Notes: generated by a model not told the origin, from the sequence alone. Counted from the stretch's first letter, positions 11,275 to 25,200 are shown. The stretch is 64,000 nt of DNA from Branchiostoma floridae (GCF_000003815.2 NC_049992.1:7656353-7720352); one strand, 5' to 3'. Numbers and translations are program-made.

Positions 11275-11759
11275 TACTATAGTCTGATATATATAGGTTT
11301 GGGCCCCCTCGCGGCTTGCTCTGGAACTGCAGGGTCGATTTGTCAAAATCTTCCAATGAGCATAACGGAACATGGGAACAATGGATTTCCATGATATTTA
11401 GCATAAAGGTATGTTTGGTAGAGATGTACACAATGAAGTGCGAATTATGCAAATTTGGACTTAATTAACATCCTTAATGAGGAAAATCTATATTTCCAGT
11501 ATTTTCCATTATAGGACTGAAAAACATGTACTAGTAACATATGTAATTTGTGGCAGGTGGAAAATAAGCAGATACCAATTATGCAAATAAGTCCCTAATT
11601 TGCATCATTAATGTGAAAGTGTCCTAATTTATCTAAGTACATGTTGTAAATGATTGGATTGTTAACATTGTGACCTGTGTAAGTTATTTAAAGGTGTACA
11701 TAACCAAGCATAAATTATGCAGATTTGAAAGTCATTTCCATAATCGGAATATTTTTAAT

Positions 11760-12475
11760 GATGGTTTGGCTATCACTGGCGCCTCTCAAAACATCGTTTT
11801 TCAAACAACTCAATGTCTCCAATAGAAAAGGGTGTCCTGTCGCCGACATACAGACTCAGTTGACTTTTTCAGCAGAATGTTCTGTTTGGTAAAAACCATC
11901 AATATGATAAAATTTTCACCCCGAAAAACTTGCTAATTTGAGGGCATTCTTTATTGTAGTTTACAGTTCAAGTTCCGGCCCGACAAACTTGGTATCATTC
12001 GAAAGCTTGCTTAGTAAGGAATCGATGGGTGCAAACCACAAATCAATCGGATACACCATTCTCGAGTTATTCTTGACTATAGGCGCTCTGTTTAGGCGCA
12101 ACCGCTAGCTTCTTTTTGAAACACCGCCTATCGCGGCACTTGGTAGGGTGATGACTTAAGACTGCGATTGTAGCTTACAGGCTGCTACACGAAAAAGAAA
12201 AGAATTTTCCTAGGATAATGACTAATATGGCAATGAAGGTCAAGATTCGTTCTGTATACTGGGCAACAACAAAAAAAATCGTGAGGATTCGTTTTCCACA
12301 AGTTCCGGTGGCGCCATTAAAAACATTCCCAACGCACATAGAACGTACGATCTGGGTAATCAAGGGAGTCGACACGCGTTACCGCTACCGCAAACTAATA
12401 TCAGGAAGTACTGGCCGCATTGCGAAATCTCTGACACCGAAAAACGCAAGGAAGGTCGTGTAAAGTGCCTTTTAA
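11760..12475. mobile_element. Diverged copy of the 660-bp ggttccggttcgg element
   Basis: Long blocks match the element at 62778-63437 in order: ctctcaaaacatcgttttt, the gccgacatacagactca region, the gataatgactaatatggcaa block, cacatagaacg and aatcaagg. The outer ends are less clear here. Confidence 0.55.
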
Positions 12476-12490
12476 GGGACACAACGTTGG

Positions 12491-12560
12491 GGGCATGGCG
12501 GGGATCGAACTCAGAATCTATAGATTCCGAGCCGAACGCTCTACCAGTTACGCCACGCCC
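12491..12560 (-). repeat. tRNA-like sequence (SINE head or tRNA relic)
   Basis: The minus strand begins gggcgtg and ends catgccc, which pair as a seven-base acceptor stem, and it contains gttcgatcc-like B-box sequence. The T stem does not pair and the middle forms an unusual long hairpin, so a functional tRNA is unlikely. Confidence 0.45.
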
Positions 12561-12754
12561 GACGCCGTCCGCGGTCCGGAGCTTGTAGCCTAGCGCGCCT
12601 CTTCCCCGCGGCGCGGCAATGTACGACAGGCCTGAGAAGCGCGATTAAATCAGGCTACCCGCAATCATGCATCCGCAGAACCGTTGTCACGCAAGCAAGA
12701 CGCCCAAAACTTCCACAAGTCGGACAAGAACACAGCGACGCATAAACCTGGTTT

Positions 12755-13256
12755 TTATGTACCTGGGCTGCGATAACGTTCGATGAGGAGGTTCGATACA
12801 GGTGTTTCGGACCGGCTAACAAATACAACACGGTGTATTCCGTATCACCCGAGGTACAAGCCCGACCGCAGAAAGGATCGCCCGACGGCCGGAGGGTGAT
12901 CCGACCCGTGGGAGGGCTTGGACGCCGGACCGAGGGTGTTGCGGAATACACCGTGTTGTATTTTGTTTATGTCATACCAAGGACCTTGGACATATCAACC
13001 TGAGAAATATATGTTTCGATGCGAAATGCACCAGAAGTTGAGAAAATGTTGTGTCCTCGAAAAAAAAAAGATAACAACGGAATTCTAACGTCCGAATCCG
13101 GTATTCGAATTCGGTATTCGCAACCGTGCCGCACTCGACCCGTTTGAAATAGTTCGATTTATTTCTAGGAAGCCCGTGCGATACAACTTGGAGCAGAAAA
13201 GTATCACCCGGTCCAGAACACCTGTATCGAACGTATTCGCGACCCAGGAATGACAT
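12755..13256. repeat. CpG-rich dispersed repeat, copy 1
   Basis: The copy includes an inner palindrome with arms aatacaacacggtgtattcc and ggaatacaccgtgttgtatt, then the blocks atgcgaaatgcaccagaagt, tattcgaattcgg and cacctgtatcgaacg. It is much richer in CpG than the genic parts of the window. No open frame or clear terminal repeat was found. Confidence 0.6.
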
Positions 13257-13261
13257 AAAAA

Positions 13262-13700
13262 AGCCTTATGTCATACCTGGGCCGCGATAAATATAGAATA
13301 CAACACGGTGTATTCCGCATCACCCGAGGTCCCAGCCCGACCGCGGGTCGGATCGCACGACGGCCGAAGGTGTATACAGAATACACCGTGTTGTATTCTT
13401 TATGTGCCACATGCACAATGTCAGGCTTCGAAGTTTTATCACATAGGCTTCAATCGAATAATTTGAACATACTCAGCGCACGCCTAGTGCGGCGCCGTCA
13501 AAAATTCGAATACCTGATTCGGACGTTGGAACATTGTTGTTTAACACTTTTTATTCAAGGGCACCACATTTATTCAACTTCTGGCGCATTTCGCATCAAA
13601 ACTTGGGTTTTCTCGGGTAACCATGACAACGGTCCAAGCCCTCCCTCCGGGCTATCCTACCCGCGGTCGGGCTGATACGGAATACACCGTGTTGTATTCT
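13262..13700. repeat. CpG-rich dispersed repeat, copies 2 and 3 (nested)
   Basis: The same gaatacaacacggtgtattc / gaatacaccgtgttgtattc palindrome lies at about 13292-13400, and a third arm near 13677-13699 follows inverted internal blocks. This indicates nested or head-to-head insertions. Confidence 0.55.
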
Positions 13701-15115
13701 ATATGTATGGTAAATGATAGCATCAAAGTTCCGTTACTGTCTAAAATGTTAGTGTGCTCATGAATTCGAACCCGAGTTTGTGGCGCCGCCGTGCGCGAAC
13801 GTAACCTGCGAGACTTGTACTATAGTTCAAATGGGTAACTACCGATAAAAGCCCGTGGGTTAGATTCAAATTAAAAAAAAAAAAAAACGACTTAATACAA
13901 ATAACGTTAAGTACTTTATGTCTTTCATTAATTTTATCAGTAGTATAATTATGTTTACCTACCTCGAATGTCGACGACTTCATGGCTGTTCTCTTCATAT
14001 GAATAACGTTGATCTCTTTCTACCTCCCTGGACGGTTCCTTGCATTCTAGTTTTGGCTAGTCACGATGACCGTTGCACACTAGCACTTCGGTTTTTGCCT
14101 TGCCGCCAGGCAAGGCTTTACGCCAGCTTTTTTCCATGGATCAATGGACGGACCTTTTAACCCAGCCCTTCCAAAGCCCCTTCCAAAGGCCCTTCTTTCC
14201 TTGCCGAGTTTCATGGCTTAGTTAGACAATGGTACATTCCAGACGAGTATTAAAACGCTCTTCTAGACGCATGTTACTGTATGTGGTCCAGCGTAATAAA
14301 TCTACGCTTTAACTCACCATGTTCATATAAATATATATCACAAATTGCATCAGAAGGAACTTAGTTTGTAATAAAAAATAATGCATATTCATTGTGGGTC
14401 AAAAAGTTTTACAAAACCTGTTTAATGTGCCAATAATTCATCTGACATAAATTATGATAATGAGGGGGAGGGGGGCGACATGTGGAACTCGGGATTTTTA
14501 AGCGTAGAATCTAGTCTAACTTACCAAAATAACATAAAATACGCGGCAAGGCACAGCTTTTTTAAAAAGATTTCTTGTTTACTCTGTGATTAGAAGGCTA
14601 AGTACGGACAGATGTTTTGTATTACACAATACCTTTTGGATTGTGACATGAAACTTCAAAATTTTCGAGGGTGTTAATCTAAATTCGGCACTAAAACTTT
14701 GGAATACTAACTTTGGCTGATCATATTTCTGTTGTTTCTGTATCAATTTTAATGTGTTATACATCAATAGAAAGCGTGTGTGATTTCCTTTCATATGGTA
14801 TCACGAGCACCTAGGCTACTTTCGTCAGTGGGTCACGAAAAAAACCTGCCCAAATTTCAATTTTTGTGTTTAACTCTGTATCATTCTGCTGGTATGGGCG
14901 TGGTGTCAAGGATTCAATCTATCCTTTTATTTTCACATAATCTTTGGTATACAGAACATCCAAGTTTATCATTAACATTTGATAAGAGTATATGTGCAAA
15001 TGCTAAAGATTAAGTGTTACAACAACAAATAAGATTTCGTGGTTACAGAGTCTCTCTGATAGCCACACATCCAAACAAATAACTGATGCTGTTCTGTTTC
15101 CTACTCAAATTCATA
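13700..15115. other. Spacer downstream of nucleolin A, nothing recognised
   Basis: AT-rich sequence without supportable genes. A 14-base A run lies near 13874. Short frames lack splice and family features. Confidence 0.4.
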
Positions 15116-15318
15116 TACTGTAAATGCAGAAATGTTCGCGGTGGATAAATGTTCGCGATGACTACTTCACCGCGAACTTAAAACCACCGCGAACATTTTT
15201 CTATTATGGTATTTGACTGTAGTCCATGGTGTTACCGTGAACTTAAATCCACCGCGAAAAGTCCTTTTTCCCGCTACCGGGAAATTAAATCCCCGCAAAT
15301 TTTAATGCATTTACAGTA
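15116..15318. mobile_element. TACTGTAAATGCA MITE, second copy
   Basis: Same ends and internal gttcgcgg/ccgcgaac words as 11063-11274, about 200 bp. It lies about 200 bp beyond the polyadenylation signal of nucleolin copy A. Confidence 0.75.
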
Positions 15319-15526
15319 TATGGTGACCAGCCCCTCCAGCTCTGTACTGCCACTTGCTACATGATGTAATCAAACACCACAGGGTGTCTGCTTCTTTCCT
15401 ATGTTGGATATTGGTGGTTATAGGACAAGTGTTTACCTTCTCGAAAGGAAAACAATGTAGTTGCTGTTTCTTCATCTTTCATACCAAACAAATAATGTAA
15501 ACAACCAGTACTCTCTGGTTAACTAT

Positions 15527-15532
15527 TTTATT
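15527..15532 (-). promoter_or_regulatory. Polyadenylation signal of nucleolin copy A
   Basis: AATAAA on the minus strand, about 720 bp after the stop codon. The surrounding 3' UTR is conserved in copy B (hexamer at 934-939). Confidence 0.6.
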
Positions 15533-16245
15533 TCATATTTCTTTCCAAAATACATGACAATTACTCACTTTTTAGATGAAAAAAGAAACAACTTGTACAT
15601 TAATTACAGTGACTTTACTGTACTAAACAGTTGAACATAAAAACAAGGAACCTTAACCCTAAACTTACTGATACTATCAGTAAAACTCAAAACAATAAGA
15701 CTTTCATAATGTCCATAGAACTTATTGTACACAAGTATTTCATTCTGGATATCCTTTGGACACTACATGTACATTTGTATATCATCAATATCAATACAAC
15801 TAAGCAGATATATCTGGGTCTCAATAAGTTCTTTGAGAATTTTGACATTAACATTACTTAGATATTAGCACAAAAAACCTAGTGGCATTAATTAATCAAC
15901 AACTGTCTTGATAACCTTATTATGAATTTCACATTTCATCGTGAATTCAACCAAAATGTGTCCGTCATTTTGGATGGACTTTCAGTTGTGAAGAAGTATA
16001 TACTCTCATCCACTCTTACCATATTGTACAGACGTATTGAATATACAGACACTTCTTTAGTTGCAGTATGTACGCACATATTGTAGGCACCAGCAAAGTC
16101 CCTCCAAGTCAAGGAAATCACAGAAATATCATAATTTCAGTCAATAAATTTCAGTTTATGAATACAGTTTGCCAAGAGTTCAGTTCTACACTGGAACAGG
16201 TTTGCACAGGAACAAAATATTGTTAAATTTCCGTTGTCTTTTGAT

Positions 16246-19200
16246 TTAGTCGTCAAACGTCTTCTTCTTCCCCTCGAACGCTTTGATGCCCTCCCTCTTC
16301 TGGAAGCCACCTGTTTGAGAGAAAAGTGTTCTCAGTTAGTTCTGTTGTTTGTCATACCTGGGCCGTGATAATGTTCAATACGGGTGTACCGAATCGAGTG
16401 ATAACTTGCCATATCACATGATGGGGTTCTATTTGTATCACATGGACATCCTGAATAATAGTAAATCAATCTCAAAACACACCTCATCCAAACATGCTGG
16501 CAATTACATAGAAACTCTTTCACATTTAAAACATTGACATTGAGACCACAGATTTCTCACCTCTTCCCCCGCCGCGACCCCCACCTCGGCCACCCCGACC
16601 TCCACGGAAACCTCCTCCACCTCCACGGCCACGGCCGCCTCGGAAACCGCCTAGAGGACAACACAAATGAGAGAAAATGAGAATGATTTATTTGGCTGAA
16701 TTGTGTGATACATTAAAACAGTTTTGGCCATGGACCCCTTTGGATCATCACGCCTCTGAGAGGACTTCCATTCAAAATCCAGGAGAAGGAAAAGAATTTC
16801 AGGTTGGCTAGAACAATGGATGGATTTTGCGAACCTCCGCCACCACCGCTGGGGCACTCCCTGGAAATGTGGCCGTCTTCCCCACAATTGTAGCAAGAAC
16901 GGCCTCCATGTAGATAGAAACAAACACAGTATGAACTTGAAAGGCAACATTTTTGCCAACAATGTAAAATGTTTTCCTGGTAGCTCTTTGTCAAGCTACA
17001 CATAATACTATACATCTGGTTCCTTGACTTTGGAATTTACCTTTTTGGCATTCTAAGAGAGTGGTATGTTTTCCAATGTTTGTCAATTTAGGGCCCATTT
17101 CAAAGCTGCTTTGTATGACTTACAGTATGTTAGAAAGCTTTTTTGGGGGAGCTGACAAAAATTGATGCAGGTGTGAAAGTCATCCAGATAATAAAATTGG
17201 CCTTATTTAGGAAAAGAACAAGGAAACTTACCACCACCACCGCCAAAACCACCGCGGCCCCCTCTGCCTCCTCCACGCCCAAATCCACCTGTCGAGACAA
17301 AACATGTTAATTAAAACCTGTGATGGTGGACAGAAAGGCTGTCACCTTTAACACACTTTGGATGTTTTACACCTTACAAAATACTGTGCAAAGAATGCTG
17401 AGCCTGGAAAGTACATGAGCTTTCTAGGTAGAATGTTTTCAGGGGTACTCGACCCAGAAGGAGTTAGTAGCAGGAGTTATGGTTTATTGAGTAATTCACA
17501 TTCATCATCAGTCTTCATCATACTTCAGATTCAAATTGATCAAGTATTCAAAAACGTATTTAAAAAAAAATTACCAATCCGCTCAAGACCTAAGAAATAG
17601 AACACTTGTTTCTGGAGTTCCTCTTGAGAGGCTGTAAGGTGTGATACCTAATCTTTGATTCACCAGAATAAAATAGCTATCGGACCAAGTGCAAACTATG
17701 TTTATATGTTTTGAGTTGCTTAAGTTGCTCAACATTCCTTGTACTTAATTAGTTGCACCACCGCCTTAACCCATCCATAACTTTTACCAGGAAATATTCC
17801 ACACTTACATGACCACCACTACACATAACTCAGAGAGACATACATGAACTACCAGACACACTGACTAGAACTGATATATGCAGTCAACATTGTCCAGTAG
17901 TTCATGTGTGTCTGTTGGTTACAAGAAGGTGTGAGTCATCTCACCTCGTGTACTGCCCAGTATAGCAGACACTCTGGGAGGTGGGACTACCACCGCAGGT
18001 GTACCACGGTTAGCGTACCAGGGCTGGTGTACCACCGCAGTTGGGAGGGTGTACCACTGTTGGTGTACTGCTGTTGGACTACCATGATAGCCGTACTGCA
18101 GTTTCATACCACACCTGGCTGCTGTACAGGTCAGGAGTAGCCAGGCCAGGGGCACCTGACAACGATATCGAACCCTTCTACAACGGAACACGTACAGGCC
18201 AGGGGCACCTGACAACGATATCGAACCCTTCTACAACGGAACGCATACATGGCCAGGCCAGGGGCACCTGACATGCCGATGCCATACCATATCGCTGTCT
18301 ATGGCACATGCCACTCTATCGCACCAACGAACCATCGGACTGGTTCAATGTCAGGTCAGGGGCACCTGACAGCCCACCGCACTGTACCAAGGTCAGGTCA
18401 GGGGCACCTGACAGCCCAACGCACCGTACCAAGGTCAGGTCAAGGGCACCTGACAGCCCACCGCACCGTACCAAGGTCAGGTCAAGGGCACCTGACAGCC
18501 CACCGCACCGTACCATGGTCAGGTCAAGGGCACCTGACAGCCCAACGCACCGTACCAAGGTCAGGTCAAGGGCACCTGACAGCCCACCGCACCGTACCAA
18601 GGTCAGGTCAAGGGCACCTGACAGCCCACCGTACCGGTCAAGGGCACCTGACTGCCCACCGTAACAAGGTCAGGTCAAGGGCACCTGACAGCCCGACCGT
18701 TCCGTGCCATTCCGTACGATCACATCTCGATGGAGGGCACTGCGTACCATGCTTGTACCAGGCCATGGGCACCTGACACCCAACTCACACATCGTTAACA
18801 GTTCATCGTTAGGGCGTGCATCATCCCAGTTCCATACCTCGTCCACCACCCTCTCCCCGAGGGAGGGCGAAGTCCAGCCGGATGCCACGCCCGCCGACAT
18901 CCTGCCCATCCATGTTCTTCAGGGCTTCCTTCGCTGCGTCCTCAGAATCAAAGTCAATGTAGCCAAACCTGGAAAAACAAATGTCCAGTGGATTAATACT
19001 GAACTTCTTCTTACAGTATTGTTAAAGCTGTGAATTTTGCATCTTAGTAAGACTTTTTTTGCGTGCAAAATATTTTAAGTAAAAATTGATAAACGTTCGA
19101 AGTCCAAACTGGGTAAGCAATATAGAGTGCAAATCCTACAGTGTCAGGCTGAGATCACATGACCAAAGAAAGGGGTCAGTTCTCCTGAGTAAGGCAAAAG

Positions 19201-22200
19201 TGATAGCCAAAAACTTGGAAAGCCTGGACCTATTGCCATTAGATAATAAGTTTCTTTCTGTCAAATGTAATAGCAGCTCTGCTTGAGTTATTTATCCCAT
19301 CATGGTAACATCCTTCTTTCTTTTTAAAAAAATCATTCTTTATATTGATGATCAAAAACATAATCTTTATAGAACAAAAATCATGGCAAACATACAAAAT
19401 AAAGACGTACATGAGAAACAACAAAACTAAAACCTACAATCTGAGAACAAAAGGACTATGATCACAGAAAAAATCTGAATGTCGTGAGAACATCCTTCTT
19501 TCTTTACCCTTTAGATCTGCCCGTCTCCCTGTCTGTGATGACACGAGCGCTGATGCATCCCTCGAACGCCTGCTGAAGGTCGTCCTCTCCTGTGTCGTAC
19601 GACAGATTCTTTGCGATCAGTGTCTTGCTGGCCTGCGCTGGAGATCCGAAACCTCCGCCGCCGCCTCCACCGCCGCTGCGACTCATGCCGAACTCCACGT
19701 TGATGGTCCTGCCATCCAGTTCAGACTGGTTCATGCTGTCCATTGCTTCTTTGGCTGCATCCTCTGACTCAAAGTCAACATAACCGAACCTAAAACCGTT
19801 AGAACAGTCCATCAGTGACACTGTGCAACATATAAATGACCAGTTGTACTTCTCTATTTCTACTGATATAGATAGAATTATCATGCACAAAATTTTAACA
19901 CACTGTTTGAAAAATTATTTGCCATATCGAAAGTGACAAGTGTTATTGATACTTTCATGAGTACTTTCATCATAAATCAAAGTTCTAGGTACAAAACCAG
20001 AGCATAACAGATGGAAGCTTGGAGACCGCTTCAAAAGAAGACAACAGACGCCCTTGTTGTATTAAAGAGGCTGTATGGATCGTTAGATCTACTGCAGTCA
20101 TGAGAGAGGATATATATATTGAAGACCTTTATTGCACGTTTTTGCCTAAATGTTTTGGGCTAAGTACAGGTCACACGGTAAGAATCACATATATGTAACA
20201 ATGGAAACAATCATACACATCTATATATGTAGATGTGCGTCTAATCTATATAAGCTGAGTCATGTTTGGAACCGCTTTTTTTACACTGCAGCAATGACAC
20301 CTAGCTGCAGCGAAAAGTAGACCCTGTTAGCATTTCCCTGAAGAAGGTGTCACTTAAACATTGTTTAGGTAGGAACTCTGGTTATGTACAGAGAACTTTG
20401 TTATAGACCTGTTGTTTCTAAGAGCTTGTGAAACCCACCCTCTTGAGCGGTCAGTCCCCGGCTTCATGATGACCCGTGCGTCCTTGCTCCCCTCGAACGC
20501 TTCCTTCAGACTCTCGGACGTGGTGTCGTAGGACAGGTTCTTCACCACCAGGGTCTTACTGGGGGTGGCTGGATGGGAACAGGACATATTGCACCGTGAC
20601 TCGTTTTTCTACAACATTGCATCCAATGAAGATAGAAGTTCTTCATGTTTTGTTTAGTGTCAGTGTCCAGTAGTCATTACTTTCAGTCAGGCCCTGGAGA
20701 CATGTCACTATTTGAATTGATGAGAGATAAGGTACATGTCACAATAAAAACAAGGTAATAACTGTCAAAACCAAGCTCTTATACATAGACATCATTTCAC
20801 CCCTTACAGGACGAGAGGTTGAGCCATATCTTATAAATGCTTATCAAGGATGCCATGTTTAAAATACATTATGTACCTACACTTTTTTTTGCAAACCCAT
20901 GCATCGGAAGATCTTTTACCGTTCAAACCCAAACCCAATCTATCATATGCAAATCAACATATTGTTTCATTCCCTGATCTCCTTCCTTATAACTTCAATG
21001 AGGAAAGCAATGGAGGCCAATTTTCAAATGTTCTAACAAACAGTTTTGCTACCTGGTGCCCCAAATCCCCCTCCTGGACTCTTGCCCTTGAGCCTTCCAG
21101 TGAACTGTGCCTTGGAAGCGACATAATCCATCCCAACACTCCGGTCCATCAACGTCCACTCCGTCCATGGAAGACTTCACCTCCTCCACTTTAGCCTCGC
21201 TCTCAAACTCCACAAACGCAATCCTGTAGGAGAGAAAATTTTTCAGTCGTTATTTTTGTGTGTTTGTCACAACACTGTAATGCCAGGTTCATGTGGAAAA
21301 AAAAAGAAAAAAGAATAGAATCTGGGTTCATTACCTATCTACTGCCCCAAATGTTACGCTTTCAGGACCGTAACTGGTAACACGGCATTCTTAGGACTTA
21401 TAACTAACAAACAACTTACCCCTTCGGTCTGCCACTGTCCTTGAATATCGGGATACGGACGTCCACTGCGTCGGTGAACACTTCCATGATGCTCTCCTTT
21501 GTGGAGTCATATGACAGATTCCTTAGGAAGAGGGTCCGCGCATCTCTGTCACCTAAAAAAGGAGAAACATACGTAAGGTTTGCTTCATGGCACCAAATGA
21601 CGAAATCAACAGATTGAGGCCACTGCAAGGAAATTTTAAGGATGACACCCTCTGCAGACTCCAGAAATTCAATACTAGAGGATGACAAAAAGATGGCTAG
21701 ATTTCCAAAATGGACACCTGATAAATTAATGAATTGAAGTGACAAAGCATTCTTGATATAAGTAACTTAATTCTTGCGACTTTCACAGTCACTAGTCAAC
21801 CACTAAAATGTCAACATTGCTACTCTTCTGCCCCCCTCCCTCTTGCCTTGACACTGTTAGAATTAACTGCAGGGAACTACTTCTTTCCCACTAACCACTA
21901 AAATCAATGACGAAAGGGAGTAGTTCACTGCTTCTAATTCTAATGGTGTTGAGGCAAGAGGGAGGGGGGCAGAAGAATAGCAATGATGAAATTTTAGTGG
22001 TTGACTAGTGACTGCGAGAGTCACTAAAATTAAGTTACTGTTAACAAATCAAGAACCTTTTATCGCTTCAATTCATTATTTTATCAGGGATCTATTTACA
22101 GTTTTACATAGCAATTCCTCAGGATTTCTTATTATGTTTAACTTGTAAGTTAAACATAATTTCAAGATAGAGGTCTCACCGTCGCTCCCAAAGCTCTGAT

Positions 22201-25200
22201 TTTGACCCGGGCTCTTTGGGCTTTTAGGTTCCTGTTTCTTGCTCTTTGCCTTCTCAACCTTCAGTTCCGTCCCTGCGACTGTTGCTCCGTTCAATTCCAG
22301 CGCAGTGGCTTCCTCAGCGGCCGGTACGTCCACGTACGCCAAACTGTGGGGGAGGAACGAGCAACTGTTAGAGGAGACTTGAAACAAGATGAAGCTAAAT
22401 ACGTTTAACTTCGGGTTCTGGCCAGGATCTAAATTAGTGCAATGGTAATGGCAGTTTTATCCTACATTCTCACAATATCCTCACAGAGAAAGGGCCAAGA
22501 CCCCCCCTCCTCTTCCTCTGAAAGAAATTCCTGGCTAGAACCAAGAAAGCAATAAGATTTCTTGATCTTTGTGATGTCTACAATAGCTTTTAAAATTAAA
22601 GTTTGGAAAAAAAATTCCTTCTTGCCCTTCTGAAGATGACTTACCTTACACCTGAAGACTTTGTGAGGTAACGAAGATCCAAGACCTCCAGACCCTTCTT
22701 CTTGAAGAACTTGCGCAGTTTTTCTTCTGTGACTTTCTCAGTCAGGTTTCCGACAAACAGGGTAGACTGTTCACCTAGTGGGAGGGCAAACAGAAAGCTC
22801 AGTCATATAGTTCAACAAGAGATCAAAGTTTAAGATTCTTCTCCACTCATTGTCATCATCTGTTATTCACCCAAAAGGGAGTAGTGTTTCGTGTTGGGCA
22901 TGTCTGTGTGTGTGTGTGTACGTATGTGTGTGTGTATGTGTGTGTGCATGCATGTGTATGTGTGCGAGTATTTGTGTGTGTAATGCATTTGTATGTGTGT
23001 GGATGTGTATACTACATTTGTATGTGTGTGGATGAATGTTTGTGTGTGTGTGTGTTGATGAATGTTTTTGTGTGTGTTGATGAATGTTTATGTGTATGTG
23101 TGTGTGTATGCGTATACTACATTTGTATGTGTGCGGATAAATGTTTGTGTGTGGATGAATGTTTGTGTGTGTGTGTCTATCAACATATAGTAATGTGTAC
23201 AACTTTAAGTTCCACAAGATTTCATGATACTCTAAATAAGACAAGACTTGATGAACCATCTTGTACCTTCAACTTTTGCCTTCTTGGCTGGGGACTCCTC
23301 CTTCACAGCACCCTTGGCCTTCCTCTTGCCAAGCTGAGGAGTTTCCTCCTCCTCATCTTCCTCCTCATCCTCCTCCTCATCACTGTCCTCATCTTCATCT
23401 TCATCTTCCTCTTCATCATCACTTTCCTCCTCATCATCATCATCATCGTCATCATCATCATCACTGTCCTCTTCATCTTCTTCTGAACAGAAGTAAAAAA
23501 GAATTGTTAAAATCAAAGATGGTTCCCCCCTTTCCATGGTGGAATTTTCATGTTAAGATATGGCATTCTGAGGCTTCCTGAGGGGTAAATTACTGTCAGA
23601 CATGTAAGCAAGTAGCTTCCCTGGTCCTGAATCCTGAATTCTATGCTTGTCAAAGGACCTTCTTTCTTTGTACATTGGCATGGGGGAACAGTGCCCTTTT
23701 TCCTCTCTTAAGACAAAACCCTGTGTGTGTCTGATTCGCAAAAAAATTGTGCTCTACAAATGTGAATTTACTATATAATACTAGTAACAGTAATGCAAAG
23801 TTATCTAATATTCAAATGACACAAATCCAACCCCATAAAACGATTAGACAAAGTAAGGGTTAAAACCCACCTTCTGCTTTAGCCTTCTTTGCTGGGACAG
23901 CTGCCTTGGTCTCTGCCTTACGTTTGGTGGCAGCTTTTGGGGCCTCTTCCTCATCTGAATTAGAAAAATAATACATAACAATTGAAATTAATGGAAACAT
24001 GCTAAGTAACAGAATCAATCAATCAATATATTGTTTCAACATCAAGGAAACAGTGCTGTACTTCACCAATCACAAACACAGAGATATTGACAGTAGGACA
24101 TTTCTTTCATAGCCTTTTCTAGGCAAAGGTTTAATGATAAACATTTAACTAAATTTGAAGACAGAAATAAAACACTTTGCCATTCATTCTAGATTTGTTA
24201 CAAGTGTATATACATAGTATACAGTAGCCCATAAAAATAATATTTTAGAAGCCTATAGTTGTATATAAATCCACGATAAAAGGACGTACCTTCATCTTCC
24301 TCCTCCTCACTGTCATCATCATCCTCATCATCCTCATCATCACTGTCTTCCTCCTCCTCCTTTCCCTTAGCTGCTGTTGTCTTCCCGTTCTGACCTTCTA
24401 CCTCGCTTTCCTCACTGTCATCCTCCTAACAAACACAATGTTTTCAAATGATAAGATGATGGTGTTCTGGGCCAGAACTGGTGGGACCAAGAACACTAGT
24501 TCTGTTGACTCACTCAAGGTCCTCTACATCAACATCGCCTGGTGGCGCTGTAGCTACAATGAGAAAAAAAATGACATGATGATGTCATCATTAAGCATAC
24601 CTCTTCTTCATCACTGTCTTCTTCTTCTTCATCATCATCATCATCTTCCTCATCATCATCACTGTCCTCTTCCTCCTCCTCATCGCTCGCCTCAGCTACA
24701 ACCTTGCCTTTGGCAGGCTGTGCCTTTGTCGTCTGTAAAGGAAACAAGCCTTGACTTGAGCCACCGATGCTGGAATCTAAAGTTAGATCGAAGCTAATTT
24801 AAGGACAAAACAACTTCATTAACAAGTTTATTAATATTCACTGATGTTTGATTCTTTCAAAATTTACAAATTTATACCTGGACCTCCATCTCCTCCTCCT
24901 CCTCCTCACTGCTCTCCTCTGACTCCTCCTCCTCTACTACTTTCACAGGCCTGGCCTTCCCCTTCTTGGCCTGACCTTTGGCCTTTGGTGCCGCAGCCTT
25001 AGGACTCTTCTATATTAGACAAAAAAATAAATAGAATAATACATTAACAGGCATTAGTAGTATTAGATGAGCTAAAAATTTAACAGCAGAAAACAGTGAC
25101 TGTTCGGTAGCTTTTCAGGGTGATGGTAAATGTTTGGGATATTTTGTGGCGGCCAATTTAACTCCCACTGGAGAAAACTGAAAAGTCCTACCACATGAAA

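Noticed and set aside
12491..12560. Functional tRNA gene
   Set aside because: The acceptor ends pair, but the T stem does not and the anticodon region is an abnormal long hairpin; a SINE head or relic is more likely.
18249..18776. Long open frames on both strands with 14-residue repeats
   Set aside because: They follow the 42-bp intronic minisatellite, whose unit is divisible by three and lacks stops; no splice sites or protein family support them.
22867..23486. Open frames rich in Val/Cys or His/Thr on either strand
   Set aside because: They arise from the TG-rich microsatellite and from the antisense of the acidic nucleolin exon at 23267-23482.
24480..24545. Extra nucleolin exon between exons 3 and 4
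   Set aside because: No good donor or phase fit; exons 3 and 4 join in frame without it.
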